A DNA stretch of 64,000 nt from Aurelia coerulea. Its lineage: Eukaryota; Cnidaria; Scyphozoa; Semaeostomeae; Ulmaridae. A program made the position numbers and the translations under genes. Positions 29,957 through 41,728 of the stretch are shown here, piece by piece; within the stretch, counting starts at the first letter, position 1; the number at the start of each line of letters is the position of its first letter. Location of the stretch: the NCBI GenBank assembly GCA_039566865.1, contig CM076961.1, positions 11,989,501 to 12,053,500 of the forward strand, in the 5' to 3' direction. The notes beneath the pieces are model-generated. The model was given only the letters and a program-made list of their open reading frames with translations, did no database searches and was not told the DNA's origin.

Positions 29957-32900
29957 TATTTATTTACAGTTGGTGAGAGCAATAGTTTTAAAGAAAACTA
30001 ATAAATACCAACTAATTACAATACAAAGTTCAAACATAATATAAACGTAAAATATATACATGAATCTATGTACACATCATCTGCAGATGTTGCAACTGCA
30101 AGTGTCTCCTTTCCAGCTCTTAATCATATTTTTGAATTGCTCTGCGTTTTGAGCAGCTTTTATCGTGTCAGATAACGTGTTCCACAAAATGCTTCCTCTA
30201 AATGATAAAGAATTGTTCCCATAAAATAACGTATTAGTTTTAGGGAGCTGCAGGAGGTTATTTGTTCGTAGGTCATATTGAATGTCCTTTGGTGTGAAGA
30301 ACTCAAACATGAAGGAGGGGCAAGCCGCATTTTTGCATTTATATATTTCAAGCGTTAGTTTTTGCAAATTTTTGCAGTGGATTGTTAGCTCACCCGACCT
30401 TCTCAAGAGATCTTCAAACGATGCATCATAGTCACAGAACTCTCAGTGCATGTTTGTGCAAACGGTTGATTGCGTTGTTTGCTGTCTTCCCACAGAACAT
30501 CCAAATTAACGGGCAGTGGTTGAAGTTTGAGAGAATAAATGCATGGTAGAGTATTTTAGCGTTGTCTACATCGAGATATCGTGCAATCCGAGAAAAATCC
30601 CCTGTTTTCTGATTCATCTTTTTACAAATGTGTGTTACGTGATCCCGAAAAAATTCAACTTTGAATCAATCGTAACTCCTAAGGGCTTTACCGTATCTGT
30701 ATTGACTACAATGTTTCCATATATGTCAAGACAGTATCTTTTGCTCTCTTTGAGACCAAGAAACTTCATTTGAAATTTATCCGGGTTTGCTACCATGTTG
30801 TTTTCCCTAAACCAGGAGATTGCATTTTCAATATCAAACTCAAGACATGCGATTACTTCCTCGACATTTTGGCCACATGCGAATACCGTGTTATCATCAG
30901 CAAAATTGCATACCTGGGAGCTCTGTATAGCGAAAACAAAGTCGTTGATGAATATGTTGAACAATAAGGGCCCAAGGACTGAGCCTTGAGGAACACAAGA
31001 CACTGTGCACTTCCAGTCACTAAAAGTACTGTTTATCTTGACCCTCTGTTCTCTGTTTGAAAGGTAGCTATACAAGAGTTCTAGACTCTTGTTACTGAAG
31101 CCATAGGCTGCCATTTTGGCTATAAGTAAATCATGACTAAGGCAGTCATAAGCCTTCGAAAGATCCATTAGTACTACTCCTACAATGCCCGACTGATCGA
31201 TTGTTCTGCGGAACATCTCTACAACACGAAACAGTGCATGTTGAGTACTAAAACCTTCCCTAAATCCGAATAGGAGATTTGAGAGATTTGGTTGGATGAA
31301 GGACAACATCTGCTTAGCCATTAATCTTTCAAAATCCTTTTGACAATATTGACAATACATTTATTGGTCGAAAACTTTTTTTAACTGTATCTTCTCCCAC
31401 GTTTTTGAAGATAGGGGAGACATCCGCCTTTTTCAGTTTATTGGGGAAAAGTCCAGATTCTAACATTTCAGTAGCAAATTTCTGCTACCTCACTAAAACA
31501 GAGAGCAGAGGTCATTTTCAAGATTTTTACAGGTATATCACCACTGACTGTCTTAGAACTGTTTAGGTGATTGATTTCATCCCAAACATCAGCAGCACTA
31601 AATGGACTAAAGCTAAATGTTTCATTTCCAACCAAAGCGTTTTTTATTCTTAACACACTAGGATGATTCTTGTGTTTTTCAATGGCCTGAGCAACTGCAT
31701 TTTTTGAATCAGCTTCATTGGGTTGGGTGGGCTTTTTGATATCGAGAGTATCACACGCCCGACAACACCAAGCCTGAATTGTGACGTCACTTCCGGCCTC
31801 TCTTGCAAGAAAGCTGTGGCGCGAAAGTAAAATTTTGTGATAAATGGCGTCAGCAGGCGTCCCAAGTGTCCCAAAGCAAAATATCGAGATATAACGCAAT
31901 AGCTGTATCTTCGCTCTTTCAAGTTCGTTGAGCATTTTGGACTCGGAGCTTCTTGGTTTTTCATATTTTTCAAAGGCCGTGTACAACTCTGTTTACAAAC
32001 TCGGGATTCAGCACAGCAGGTAAGCAGACTTTATCATAAATTTAACGTTTGCCCTTTGTTTCATGGAAATTTTGTTGAAAGTTTTGGATTCCTCGATGTC
32101 GTTTTGTCCTATTTTGCCACCTTTCACCAATTGTTGACGAAATAAACTTGTCTTTTTCTCGTCTTGAACTTCAGCTTGCAGTTTCAAGAAAATGAGCTTT
32201 TGTTGGCCTAAATTTAACCGAAATTTTTTCAAACTCCAATATTTTCTAAACTAAGACAGGAATTCTCATTATGGGGATATAACGCAATAGCTGTAAGCAT
32301 CTAGTTTCTAGGAATGTTGCCTGTTTTGCTGTAGCCTTTGCCGGTTTCCCACAATTTTCAAAGGCAATTTTTCCTCGAGAGCCATGACTATTTAATCTGC
32401 GTTAACTTTACGTGCTTCCTTTTACAAACTTGTCTGCTTTTTAGTCAGAAAACAAACGTTAACCTTGGTTGAATGTATCACTTTCGAACTTAATCTGATG
32501 TTTTCAGAAATGAAAGTATTTTAGAGTACTTGCTAGCTTTGTTGGCCGCCAGAGCAATGAGAGAATATTAACAAAACTTTGACTTCGCTCTCAGAGAAAT
32601 TTTCGTTGGGTTTGGCCTAAATGTAAACAAACATAAAGTTGCATTGTTGCTTATTATCTTCAAGACTAATGGGGAAGCTCTGACCTAGAAATATGAGATT
32701 TGCTTACTAAAACAATGTTATCAAGGCTACCTTGTACAAAAATTATCAGCTTTGATTATTTTGCCTATAAATACGATAGTTTACTGCAATTATTTGCCCT
32801 TAAATCCTTTTTCTTGAGCAGGGTATTGCTGCTCTGATTTAAGTTTGCAAAGACATCTCCTATTTTGGTTTGCTGCTCTTTTTTGTACATGCAATTCTCT

Positions 32901-34284
32901 ATGAGACAAAGTGAAATTTGCTATGCAGCAAACATTTTTAGTAGGAGGAAATAATATTGTCTCTGTTTTATTTTAGGACCCAAACAGAACAAGATTATCC
33001 TTTACCAATCAAGCCAAACCTTGAAGCAGCATTTGACAACAACCACGAAAGACTGCAATTCTTGATTTTTCAATGCCTGAAGACTGATGCAAAACTGATG
33101 GAACATGACTGTTGCAAACAAAGCATTCAATGAAAAACAATATTATAACATATCAAAAAATTTGAGTTATCCAATAATTCTGATGATTTTACTCTGATGA
33201 TAGGAAGATGGTAAGATAATAGCAATTGAATCATCACAAAATTGAAATTTTAATGCTTCCAATTCTGAAACAGTCTGAAACTTATTCTGAATTTGATCTG
33301 CAAAGACAATTGTTTGCAAAAACAAAGACAAAGCTCGCCCGTTTCACTACCATGCTTATTCGTGAGTTTCTGAAAATTACCAAAAAGCAGTTATTGCCGT
33401 TGTCCATTCAGAAATAGTCATTGCAATTTCGATAGACAGCATCCTTCCCTATCTTCCTTGTCTGTGAGTTTTTAGAGCCAACAAGAGAAGATTTCCAGAC
33501 TGCATTGAGTTGCTCCATCATTGAGAGGAACTTGCCCAGTACAAATAACATATTTTCTATAATTTGCTATCCATTTGTCCATCAAACACATCTGCCATCA
33601 TAAACGAAACGATTTTAGTTCTTGATCCATAAATGTCCGAGTTCTTTCGTTGGAAGCTGCTTCTTCTTGTCTCGTTCTTTCTGGCGGGTTGGAGACTTAT
33701 TTGAAAACATGAAAGCATCTCTTGTCCTTCACTGGCAGTAAAGGATCGCTAGTGCTCTGCATATTGGTTTATTGCTTCGTTTCGTTCAGAATTAAAAAGT
33801 TTTCTTGACAGCAAGCTGCAAGCAGACCACGCCGCTTCAAAACAATTTCTACGATGTATCAGTAATATTAACAAAATAGTCATTGAAGCATTCACTTATA
33901 TCCTTGTCATTGGTAAGTACTGTACCATTCTCTACAAGTGTTATTTTTGATGCATTATTCGTGCCATTACTAGAAAGTAATGGTTTGAACGTTTTCCAGA
34001 ATACTTTGTCGTTACCTACTTTAGTTGGCTCTAGCTCCCTGAAGAAATCTCTTTTTGCCGTTTTATTGATTTGAACGACCCGATTCCTTTGCTTTTTATA
34101 TCTATTGAAGTCGTTTTGGTCCTTCGTTTCATTAGCAATATTCTTGAGTCTTGTCCGTTTCATAATAGCCCTTCGTAGGTTTTTGTTCATGTGTGGCTTA
34201 TTATTACCCCGGACAACAACTGTTTTCATGGGTGCATGTTTGTTAAGGGTGCTAACAAAAATATTTTCAAAATTGTCATGATAG
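29957..34284 (-). pseudogene. LINE, family B, split by a DNA element
   Basis: A minus-strand family B LINE, 5'-truncated in the endonuclease-RT linker. Descending order: STLNKHAPMKTVVVRGNNKP and ECFNDYFVNITDT (34260-33856); then, after the 2.1-kb insertion 31754-33855, LDIKKPTQPNEADSKNAVAQ and HPSVLRIKNALVGNETFSFS (31753-31470); RT motif A MDLSKAYDCLSHDLL (about 31160); motif B VPQGSVLGPLLFNIFINDF (about 30985); catalytic FADD in NFADDNTVF (about 30900); GVTIDSKLNFF; CPLIWMFCGKTANNAINR (about 30500); and the end WKGDTCSCNICR (30077). Frameshifts near 31365, 30640 and 30420. Removing the insertion and one GTATCA restores the linker frame. Confidence 0.88.
31754..33855. mobile_element. Unassigned DNA element, one-ended copy with 6-bp TSD
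   Basis: Starts CACGCCCGACAACACC at 31754 and ends abruptly at ACGAT (33855). GTATCA at 31748-31753 and 33856-33861 is the TSD. It is about 98% identical (inverted) to 42085-44192 of the copy at 41729-44192, but lacks that copy's last ~355 bp and second TIR. Near the complete end are a CRE-ETS module (TGACGTCACTTCCGG, about 31780), a good splice donor CAG-GTAAGC (about 32019-32030) and an acceptor TTTTATTTTAG (32966-32976). No transposase domain is recognised. Confidence 0.75.
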
Positions 34285-35650
34285 AGCCTATGATAAGTGC
34301 CTGCGTTTTTACAACGTTCAGAGAAAGTTTGCTTGTATGCAACCAATCCTGTAGCTTCAAAAGATCTGAGTTTAGGTCATTTTGTAGCTCATCAATGCTT
34401 TTTGAAGAGAGGGAAATGGCCGTATCATCAGCCTACATGCTGACATGAGATTTCTGAAGGGAAAAACGGCAAATCATTGATGTCAATCAGAAATAAGAGA
34501 GGACCAAGGCAAGAGCCTTGAGGAACTCCACAATTTATTCCCTTTACATCAGAGAAAGTGCCATCTACCCTGCAGAATTGTTTACGATTATCCAAGTATG
34601 ATGTGAACCAGTCATGTTCCAGGCCAGTCACTCCATACATTTTCAGTTTTTTAGTAGGATTTCATCATCAACCGTATGGAAAGCCTTCTTCAAGTCAATA
34701 AAAATTAGACCAGTGTATTGTCCTTTATCTATATTCAGGTACCAATCGTTGGTGCTTGCCATAAGGGCTGTGGCAACCGAATGTAAGAGTCGAAAACAAG
34801 ACTGATGCTCATAAAATGATTTATTTGCGTCCAGATATTCATAAAACTGATTGAAAACTAACTTCTCAAATAGCCGAGATATGGAAGGAAGGACTGATAT
34901 TGGCCTATTGTTCGACCTGTCATGCTTTGCACCACTTTTGAAAATGGGTGCAATACGCACTATCTTCCAGTCCTCCGGAAATTTTCCCGCAAACAATGAT
35001 TTATTGAAAAGATCACATAAGAACCTGCCAACAACTACTGGCAAAGCAATCTTCAATTAAAAGCTCACAATGCGTGGCATGGCCCCCTGTAAATCATTTA
35101 TTATTATTGAGGGGCTACCATGGGTAAAAAAGATAAAATGAAAATGAAATGAAAAATGAATGCCATCGTGGCCTGATCCATGCGATGTTTTCATCTTGTT
35201 CAAGGTCGATGATAATTTATCTGTCATGATGGCAGAAAAAGACAAACTGAACGGAGGAGTTTTGAGTGGGTATTCACCAGACAAGAGTGGGTTAGCTTTT
35301 TTGGGAATATTCTCGCTGAGTTTGTTTCCAATGCCTCAGAAGCACTCATTCATTGATGATGCAATTGCCTTGTTACCCTCAAATGTTTGGCCGTCTACAG
35401 TAAGATTAGGTACAACTGTAGTGTTAGACTTTTTTTAATAACTTGGTTGATGGTTTTCCAAGTTTTCTTGAGGTCACCTTGAAACTGCGTGATTTTTTCA
35501 AAGAAATATTCACGTTTAAGTTGTGTATTCAAGTTATTTAACCGGTTACGAATTTGCTTCTAGGATTCCATCAACAATTTTGAGTTGCTTCTCACAGCGC
35601 GAGTTTTTAATTTATCCCTCGTTTTAGCCAATTTGAAATAATCATTCATT
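34285..35650 (-). pseudogene. LINE reverse transcriptase, family A (frameshifted)
   Basis: A minus-strand LINE. Descending: linker KLKTRAVRSNSKLLMES, KREYFFEKITQFQGDLKKTW (35640-35440), TVDGQTFEGNKAI, MTDKLSSTLNKMKTSHGSGH (35230-35160); then, after the inserted tail 35068-35158, LKIALPVVVGRFLCDLFNKS, RIAPIFKSGAKHDRSNNRPI, RT motif A FIDLKKAFHTVDD (about 34690), motif [19 protein letters not shown] (about 34520), YADD-equivalent decayed near 34425, ending at about 34285 against the family B LINE. Several stops. Same family as 4890-6244. Confidence 0.83.
35068..35158 (+). mobile_element. Family A LINE 3' tail only
   Basis: A plus-strand 3' UTR end (CATGGCCCCCTGTAAATC, GGGGCTACCATGGG) with an ATGAAA-rich tail, about 90 bp. 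It interrupts a minus-strand family A LINE between SHGSGHDGI and LKIALPVVV. An extreme 5' truncation. Confidence 0.75.
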
Positions 35651-35659
35651 TCAAAAGTT

Positions 35660-36690
35660 TACAATAAATTCTACAATCTACTATACTTATCTAATTACTA
35701 TACAACACTACGGGAACGATAGCAGGGGGAGCGAAAAACAATTGACTAGCGCACCCAGAATGGCCAAAAACATAGACAGAGACATGGATAAATAACGTTA
35801 ACCAGAATTGGCATGCAACTAACTGTACACTACGTATTCGTTATGCAAATAAGATAGAGGATGAGTAAACAGACTAGCATTCGCAGCATCACCGAAGGTA
35901 GAAGGACCCCCTCCTGCACAGCTACAGATGCAAAGATGCAAACGTCGCAGGTGAAGTTGAGAGGAAAGGTGCAGAATCCTAAAACAAAAGAAAATTACAC
36001 TGTAAAGGGACTTGGTGGTTGCTAAGAACATAGCTGAAGTTTCAAAGGATCTCAAACAAACCGACCAGTTTTGTGGATGAAACGTAAAGTCAATTCGAGT
36101 ACATTTTTGTTCAAGTCATCAGAAAGGTCTTGATCACCATATAGTAAAAGCTGCGTCAAAGCATCATTTGAAAGGTTAGCGACTTGTACATATGGTTGCA
36201 ATAATTCTACAATTCCAGCGAGAAGATCTCTTTGTTGAACATCAAAAGAAGGGCAGAGCAACAAAAAATGCTCCGTATCCTCGATGCCATCGTTTGTTGG
36301 ACACATTGGGTTATCCCTGAAATTATGCTTGAACTTGTGAAAATTGAACTTACGGAGACCAACCCTAAGTTGAGTCAGATAGGGTAATCCTATTGGATCG
36401 TGTATTCCAAAAGCAGATTTTGCAGGGGGTCGGATTATTGATAAGATCTTTTTCTTGAAAACAGCAACTGAGGGTGCAAGTCTCAATTCAGGCTCGAGCT
36501 TATTCCATTCGGATAGGCAGTTGGGATAAAAACTAGACTTAAATTTTTCTGTCCGTGCCTTCAATCGCCCAACTACGAATTTTATCACGTGGTACACCCG
36601 GAACATAGAAGTAAAAAGACAATTGGTCAATTGATAAAAGATGCTGTTATAGAGTGAATGATGCTTGTCATTTCCCTGCACCACTAAGCT
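35660..36690 (-). pseudogene. LINE ORF C-terminus, family C
   Basis: A minus-strand open frame at 36684-36052 (about 210 codons): FYPNCLSEWNKLEPELRLAP, SAFGIHDPIGLPYLTQLRVG, HKFKHNFRDNPMCPT, the C/H knuckle MCPTNDGIEDTEHFLLLC, LLYGDQDLSDDLNKNVLEL and IHKTGRFV. This is the C-terminal domain found after the RT in many animal LINEs; no RT motif is left. It has 3' UTR to about 35660. Close homologue of 8934-9437. Confidence 0.8.
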
Positions 36691-36699
36691 GCATCACCA

Positions 36700-37312
36700 T
36701 TTCTAGTAACAATAGATACGCTATGCCTTGATACATTATGTCCTTTGCAATTTCACGTTTCATTTTTCAAAATTAGATACCGGGCCATTTACCTTTTAAG
36801 TCATTCACATCGTTAATTTTTTCACATCACATGAATACATTAAATTATCTGGTTTTGAAACAACCAGTAATTCTGAGGTCCTTGCTCCATACATCTGTAA
36901 CTATTCATCAGATCTACACAACCAGACCAAGGTCTCAAACTGCATGTGGAAACTCTTTCTATTGAAAAATCTTAAAAATGGGAATACTGGATTCATGCAG
37001 TCATTCAAAAGTAGCACATATTTTTATGATGTCCTGTATTCTACCTATAACATCCCACTGTAGTTTTAAGACACTATGATGATTTTAAGTTTTTTTTGAA
37101 AATTGTTCTTGAATTCTTGAAAAAGAAGAAGAGCATTTCAATTCTGAAAATATTGAAGCTTTCAAAAAATTCTAACGGTAGAATTATAGAGAAATAGCTA
37201 AAGTTTCTTTGAAGTCATTCAGTTCAAAGTAATAGGTCAATAAATATTATACCAGCCTATTAAAAGATTTTAACCTTCTAGATCCCTGACCAAACAGCTC
37301 TTAGACCAGAGG
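36700..37312. other. Unassigned AT-rich sequence
   Basis: No coding, RNA or bounded repeat feature is recognised. Confidence 0.4.
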
Positions 37313-37390
37313 CCAGAGGGGGAGCATTATCACCCGAGGAGGTAATTTACCAGACCAACTTTATCTAACTCAATTTTTTGCGTAGATTAC

Positions 37391-38461
37391 GAACCCCATG
37401 ATCTGCTTATCGCTAAACTTGAGGCTTACGGCTTCGGCATAGACAGTCTAAAACTCATACACAGTTACCTCACTGGGAGAAAGCAGAGGGTCAAAATAGG
37501 CAGTAGCTTTAGTAGCTGGAAAAATTTATCAAAAGGAGTTCCACAGGGGTCCGTACTTGGCCCCCTCTTATTTAATATATTTATAAATGACTTCTTCTAT
37601 GCTATAGAGCACTCTCAGGTTTGCAACTTCGCTGATGATAACACGATCTTTGCATGTGGTGAAACCTTAGACAAAGTAGCCATATGCATTGAAGATGACA
37701 TGAAAGAAGCAATGAACTGGTATAAACTAAACGAAATGGTTGCAAATCCGGACAAATTTCAGTTAATTTTCTTTGGGCTTAAAGAAGACCACGAGTTATG
37801 CATTAATATTCATGGCCAAGTCATAAAGATGTCCGATATGGTGAAACTCTTAGGTGTCACCATTGACTCAAAACTTAATTTTAATGGGCACATCAAAACT
37901 GTCTGCCAAAAGACCAAAAATAAGGTTAAAGCTTTTTCAAGGGTTGCAAGAAATCTGGATTCTCAAAAGGCTAGCCTGCTATATAACTCATTTATACTGA
38001 CAAATTTTAACTATTGCCCACTTATCTGGATGTTCTGTGGAAAAACAGCCAACGATGAAGTCAATCGAGTTCATAAGCGTGCCCTGAGAGTGTTGCTAAA
38101 TGACTTTGACTCCAGTTTTGAAGAGCTCTTACACAGGAATGAGGAAGTCACAATACATGTAAAAAATTTGCAAAAACTTAAGCTAGAGGTGTACAAATGT
38201 ATTACTTCTGGAAACCCCTCCTTCCTGTGGGAGTTCTTCAATAGAAAAATGCTTCCGTATAACTTAAGAATAAATGATCTCCTCCAACTTCCTAAAACCA
38301 GGACAAATAAATATGGAAATGAGTCTCTTTCATTTTGGGGTAGCATGGTTTGGAATCGGCTCCCAGACAACTTTAAAGCTGCAAAAAGCGATTATGGGTT
38401 CAAAATTAAAATCAGAAGTTGGAGGGGATCCGGATGTAACTGCCGCATATGTAAAACTTAG
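37391..38461 (+). CDS. LINE reverse transcriptase, family B (open frame)
   Basis: An unbroken frame of about 356 codons with no proper start. It begins inside RT motif A at EPHDLLIAKLEAYGFGIDSL and runs through motif B GVPQGSVLGPLLFNIFIND (about 37530), the catalytic FADD in CNFADDNTIFACG (about 37635), MVKLLGVTIDSKLNFNGHI, YCPLIWMFCGKTANDEVNR, the end of the RT connection region LLQLPKTRTNKYGNESLSFW and the C-terminal RSWRGSGCNCRICKT. The short 3' UTR ends in TTA triplets (38540-38556). The catalytic Asp of motif A, fingers and endonuclease are missing, so it is dead on arrival, but no later mutation broke the frame. It sits in the left arm of the large foldback, between GATTACGAA and TCCGG. 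Confidence 0.87.
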   Translation, partial: EPHDLLIAKLEAYGFGIDSLKLIHSYLTGRKQRVKIGSSFSSWKNLSKGVPQGSVLGPLLFNIFINDFFYAIEHSQVCNFADDNTIFACGETLDKVAICIEDDMKEAMNWYKLNEMVANPDKFQLIFFGLKEDHELCINIHGQVIKMSDMVKLLGVTIDSKLNFNGHIKTVCQKTKNKVKAFSRVARNLDSQKASLLYNSFILTNFNYCPLIWMFCGKTANDEVNRVHKRALRVLLNDFDSSFEELLHRNEEVTIHVKNLQKLKLEVYKCITSGNPSFLWEFFNRKMLPYNLRINDLLQLPKTRTNKYGNESLSFWGSMVWNRLPDNFKAAKSDYGFKIKIRSWRGSGCNCRICKT

Positions 38462-39537
38462 ATTGAAACATTGTAAATAGGGTAGAGTTGGCCTTTATTA
38501 GCATTAGCTACTTTCCAGCCAACTGTAAATAAATTGTATTATTATATTATTATTAATCCGGGTGTTGCTTGGGCGTTCAAGGGGGCGTTTTCAAGATATA
38601 GGAGGTTGAAGGCAAAAATGCATGAAATGACCTAATTTGACTACATTCTGCTATGGAACCTTACAACAACTCCAGTTTTGTTAATACCTGGTGATGTAGT
38701 CAACTTTATGGTAAATTATGCTTTTCCAGACATTTGGGGGAGGGGAGAGAATTCCAAGGGGGGCATAAGCTTTTCATTATCATTTCTCTCCTCTTGCTCA
38801 ACTTTAAAAAATAAACAATTAAGAAATTTTGCCATACCCTTTGGTTACTGAAATGTCTTCTTCTGATGCGGTTTCTCTTTCTTTGTTCACTAAAAATAGC
38901 TCCGCAACATCCTCAGGATAGGGCTCCGTCAACCATACCAGTCAAGTGTAGAATCTTCCAACCAGCCATGATTGGCTAGCTCCTTTGTATCAATTATGCT
39001 TTGCGATGCTTGTCTCCTTATCCTTGCTACAAAGTTGGCGTGATTTGTGTGTTTTTCGAGACTGCCTTTAAATGGGGACAGCAATGATAGATCAACAATT
39101 TTTTTGTCTGTTTCAGAGGTATGCCAGAATATAGCTCTACTTGCTTCATTGACCGACAGTAATAGTTACTCCCCATACAGATTGCAAACAAACGCTTCCA
39201 AGCCAAGGTTCAAATTAGCACTTGCACGATTATCCCTAGGTACCAAGCTCTGCGAATATTTCTTGATATTCTTCATTGCCTTTCATGAGCTTCCAAAATG
39301 CAGGCTTTCCGTTCCTCAAGAAGGACGGGATGTAATCATTCCCCGAAAATGCATGCAGGCCAAGGAGAGATTGCTTTGTAACTGAGATGGCTAAAATTCA
39401 TCTAGATCATCGATGAAGACAAAAGACATGCACATTTTCAGCTTCGTTGGCTAATGAATGATATGATTATTAACATCCCAAGAACTAGAGCGTACAATGC
39501 AAAGTGTTTTCTGCGCATTATTCATCCGAAGAGCATG

Positions 39538-39742
39538 GTGAAGTAGGTAGCAGATCTTAGTATCAGCTTCCTCGTGGTTTTTGTTTCGTACCTGAATAAG
39601 CAATCTAAACAATGGAATAGTTTATTTTGCAAGAAAAGCCTAATGTGGTAAGATCAGCAGCGAAGGAGTAATTCAAGTACAAGACTTCAATACAAACCAC
39701 GAGGAGGTTGAGGTTGATACCAGATCTGCTACATACTTCACA
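39538..39742. repeat. Local inverted repeat
   Basis: GAAGTAGGTAGCAGATCT and CTTCCTCGTGGTTT at 39538-39584 pair with the complementary 39692-39742. Centre about 108 bp. It lies in the loop of the large foldback and may be an independent MITE. Confidence 0.55.
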
Positions 39743-39891
39743 GTGCCCCTCGCATTAACAATGGGCAGGAGACAATGCCCTCCAGTTCTGGAGATGTTGA
39801 TATGCCTATCATCCTGTTAGCTGACAAAGCGGAAAATTTGCATGTCTTTATCGATAACGGAACAGGGAAATACAGGCGACTTCTTAATTTA

Positions 39892-40739
39892 CTGTAAAAA
39901 CAACTGGTGCGTTTCGCGTGATTACAGAATCCCTGATTAAATTGTGAAATGCAAATAGGAATCTCTTTTCAATTTCCATATTTACATTGTGGGTTTAATT
40001 TCTCCCTTCAAGCACACACATTAGATATCTCAGATGACAGTAGAGGCATGAAGATTATGTTCTAACTTTGACCTGACACTTAATCTTAATCATCATCATA
40101 CATATACTTGCTCACGAATCGTACACCGTCACACAATGACGATCGAGTTTGTAATACACGTATTTTTTTATAAGAAACTGCCCAAAGAAAGTCAATTTAT
40201 CAGATCGCCAAAAAAATTAAGAAACTCCAGTACTGGAAAAATATAAGTTAAGAAACTATTTATTCTGATAAAGGAAATTCGTGACATAGATTTACTTTAT
40301 TTTCACATGTTTCTTTGGTAGTGAACATGAAGATTGTTATGGGAACCTCTAAGAAACTCGTAAGAAACTCTGAATGATGGACTTAATATACGAAGTCCTG
40401 TGATTTCTGAAATGTCCATGTTCGAATGCCCATCTTCATGAAGCACAAGTATTCCCTCCCTTACTTTTCCTGGTATAGATAGTAAAACCCTCCGACTTGA
40501 TTAGCGATGGGTTTGGCCACTTTATATCCTAGACTATAGTGAATGCCTTAAATTTCAATTGGTGATTCCAAAGTCAAATTTTAGTAGTCATCCCAAGTTT
40601 CCTTTTCTAAATCCTTATTTGACTATAATCAATCGAAATAAAGAAAGGTAACTGAAACCACAAAGAGCAAGCGGATTTAGATTTCAAGTACCATTTTGTG
40701 GTAAGAGGACCACACGAAACGCACCAGTTGTTTTGACAG
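39892..40739. mobile_element. Possible DNA element in the foldback loop
   Basis: Ends CTGTAAAAACAACTGGTGCG and, on the other strand, CTGTCAAAACAACTGGTGCG, about 33 bp of TIR, with ATTTA beyond both. No coding content in the 0.85-kb interior. Confidence 0.5.
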
Positions 40740-40759
40740 TAAATGCATGTGAGCTATCT

Positions 40760-41272
40760 CCGTTACAGAAGCAAGCCACAGTGTTGCACAGGGCTCATAT
40801 GTTGGTCCGCTGCTATTCGTAATCTACATTAATGACCTTCCATTTGATCTGCGAAGTTGTAACGTAACTATGTATCCAGAGGATACCAGTCTTTCATTTG
40901 CAATAACACAAAAAATTAATACATTGAGGCTAAGAAACACCGAGGCTGACTTGCGTGTTCCTCTCTTCAAAACGTCGAATGGGCAAAAGTCTATTTCATT
41001 TCGTGGGCCTAAGAGTTGGAACCTATTCAGTTTTGATGTCAAACATGTACTATCCATTTTTACATTCAAAAAGAAGCTGAAAGAGAAATTGTAGAGGGTA
41101 GCTTGTTTACTTTCCTTTGATTTAGATTCGTTTTATCTATCGTTAGAGCAATCAGATAACTAATTTGTGAATTAAGTTTTCAGTTTCGTAATATTTTTTG
41201 CATGTCCCCTTGTAAAGCAGTCTCTGTAGACCGACGAAGCTACCATGGCTAAATAAAAGAAAATGAAATGAA
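40760..41272 (+). pseudogene. LINE, family A, internally deleted
   Basis: Plus strand: VAQGSYVGPLLFVIYINDLP (motif B, about 40780), MYPEDTS in place of the catalytic YADDTS (about 40870), then a jump by internal deletion to LRLRNTEADLRVPLFKTSNG, KSISFRGPKSWNLFSFDVKH and KKKLKEKL (stop 41092-41094). The 3' UTR has CCTTGTAAAGCAGTCTC and an ATGAAATGAA tail at 41255-41272, as in 4728-6244. About 300 residues are missing in the middle, and the catalytic Asp-Asp is lost. Confidence 0.8.
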
Positions 41273-41649
41273 TACGAAGCCCTCTTTGACCTGCATGCAT
41301 TTTCGGGAATGATTACATCTTGTCCTTCTTGTGGAAAGGAAAGCCTGTATTTTTAGTAAGAAATATTCGCAGAGCTCGGTACCTAGGGGAAATCGTACAA
41401 GTGCTAATTTGCTTCTTGGCTTGCAAACGTTTGTTTGCAATCTGTATGGGGAGAATCGATTACTGCACGATTACTGTCAGTGAATGAAGCAAGAAGAGCT
41501 ATATTCTAGCATACCTTTGAAAAGGACAACAAATTTGTTGATCTATCATTGCTGCCCCATGTAAAGGCAGCAAAAATCACGCAAACTTTGTATCAAGGAA
41601 CTGGATGTAGAGAGGTTGGACGACAAAAATACTATAAGCTATGTTTTAA

Positions 41650-41690
41650 CACACTGAGGCCTTTCGGACTTATGTCCTCATCAGAGTATG
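41650..41690 (-). ncRNA. Hammerhead ribozyme motif 5 (best-formed)
   Basis: On the minus strand: stem I pairs 41685-41690 with 41655-41650 (six pairs, one G-T). The core CTGATGA is 41684-41678. Stem II is the perfect GGAC/GTCC with tetraloop ATAA (41677-41666). GAAA is 41665-41662. Stem III is the 3-bp AGG/CCT without loop (41662-41657). Predicted cleavage is after the C at 41656 (triplet CUC). All conserved core bases are present. Confidence 0.85.
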
Positions 41691-41728
41691 ATTTCGAATG
41701 ATTCTAAATTATCAACGATGTGTATATA

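Noticed and set aside
32008..32232. 74-codon frame conserved in the two DNA-element copies (also 43715-43939)
   Set aside because: The only four nucleotide differences I see all change the amino acid, so there is no sign of selection on a protein.
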